Notes under the pieces: generated by a model | What the model was told of the DNA's origin: nothing | The model's database searches: none | Seen by the model: the letters and a program-made list of their open reading frames with translations, nothing else | Assembly: GCF_000934845.1 (NCBI RefSeq) | Contig: NZ_JXIQ01000111.1 | Span: forward strand, 1 to 48,593 | Origin: Mesobacillus subterraneus | GTDB taxonomy: Bacteria; Bacillota; Bacilli; Bacillales; Cytobacillaceae | Length of the DNA stretch: 48,593 nucleotides | Direction: 5' to 3' | Part shown: positions 48,530-48,593 of the stretch, piece by piece | How the letters are laid out: each line of letters begins with the position of its first letter | Numbering within the stretch: the stretch's first letter is position 1 | Made by a program: the position numbers and the translations under genes

Positions 48530-48593
48530 AGATTTTCCGAACGGGAAAGTCCACTACGGTGCGATAGCACCCCCTTTAGGGGTGGGATGAGAG
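48530..48593. mobile_element. Possible IS200/IS605-type element end
   Basis: Directly after TTAC (48526-48529), where helicase similarity ends, the sequence turns into a GC-rich block ending with a CACCCC-CTTTA-GGGGTG hairpin and GGGATGAGAG. Hairpin ends without inverted terminal repeats, inserted 3' of TTAC, are typical of IS608-like IS200/IS605 elements. No transposase or TnpB is visible because the window ends. Confidence 0.35.

Overview
The window looks like chromosomal DNA of an endospore-forming member of the Bacillaceae. Gene order and products are Bacillus-like (ccpN-yqfL-ppdK, a hutHUIG cluster, YteA, YocH- and LytE-like LysM proteins, RsbS/RsbT), ribosome-binding sites are strong AGGAGG types, GTG and TTG starts are frequent, and hairpin-plus-T-run terminators close most units. 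The genus is inference; a Mesobacillus- or Cytobacillus-like organism would fit.

The main theme is selenocysteine. The first gene (226-2286) is a molybdenum formate dehydrogenase whose only interruption is an in-frame TGA at the active-site selenocysteine position, followed by a hairpin with a GGTCT loop. selB, the selenocysteine elongation factor, lies at 34221-36107. Converging on it is a thioredoxin-fold gene (36215-36544, minus strand) that reads as one 109-residue protein only if a TGA is decoded as Sec; this gives a U-S-V-C redox motif with its own hairpin behind the TGA. A second formate dehydrogenase (8967-11924) carries Cys at the same site and is followed by a DUF1641 partner and fdhD. 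selA, selD and tRNA-Sec were not seen here.

Layout: 1-2.3 kb Sec formate dehydrogenase; 2.5-8.8 kb cell-wall, sporulation and membrane genes, a ferritin-like protein and a TsdA-like dihaem cytochrome; 8.97-13.4 kb Cys formate dehydrogenase operon; 13.5-20.2 kb DNA repair (mug, exonuclease III), ppiB, a SatD-DUF3307 pair behind a three-half-site operator, and a divergent EamA/MocR pair; 20.5-24.6 kb the CcpN-YqfL-PPDK pyruvate/PEP module; 24.8-28.3 kb hypothetical genes, a LysM-GH18 spore-type protein and a repeat-rich gap; 28.3-34.0 kb histidine utilisation behind an attenuator-like leader; 34.2-36.5 kb selB and the Sec thioredoxin; 36.6-43.3 kb mixed genes including radical SAM, LytE-like, RsbS/RsbT and threonine aldolase; 43.7-46.5 kb a secreted subtilisin followed by an RNPP-type peptide receptor with a 24-codon peptide gene directly after it; 46.9 kb to the end a decayed helicase gene that may be interrupted by an IS200/IS605-like end.

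The two most distinctive systems are the Sec-thioredoxin/selB pair and the receptor-plus-propeptide signalling cassette next to the subtilisin gene.
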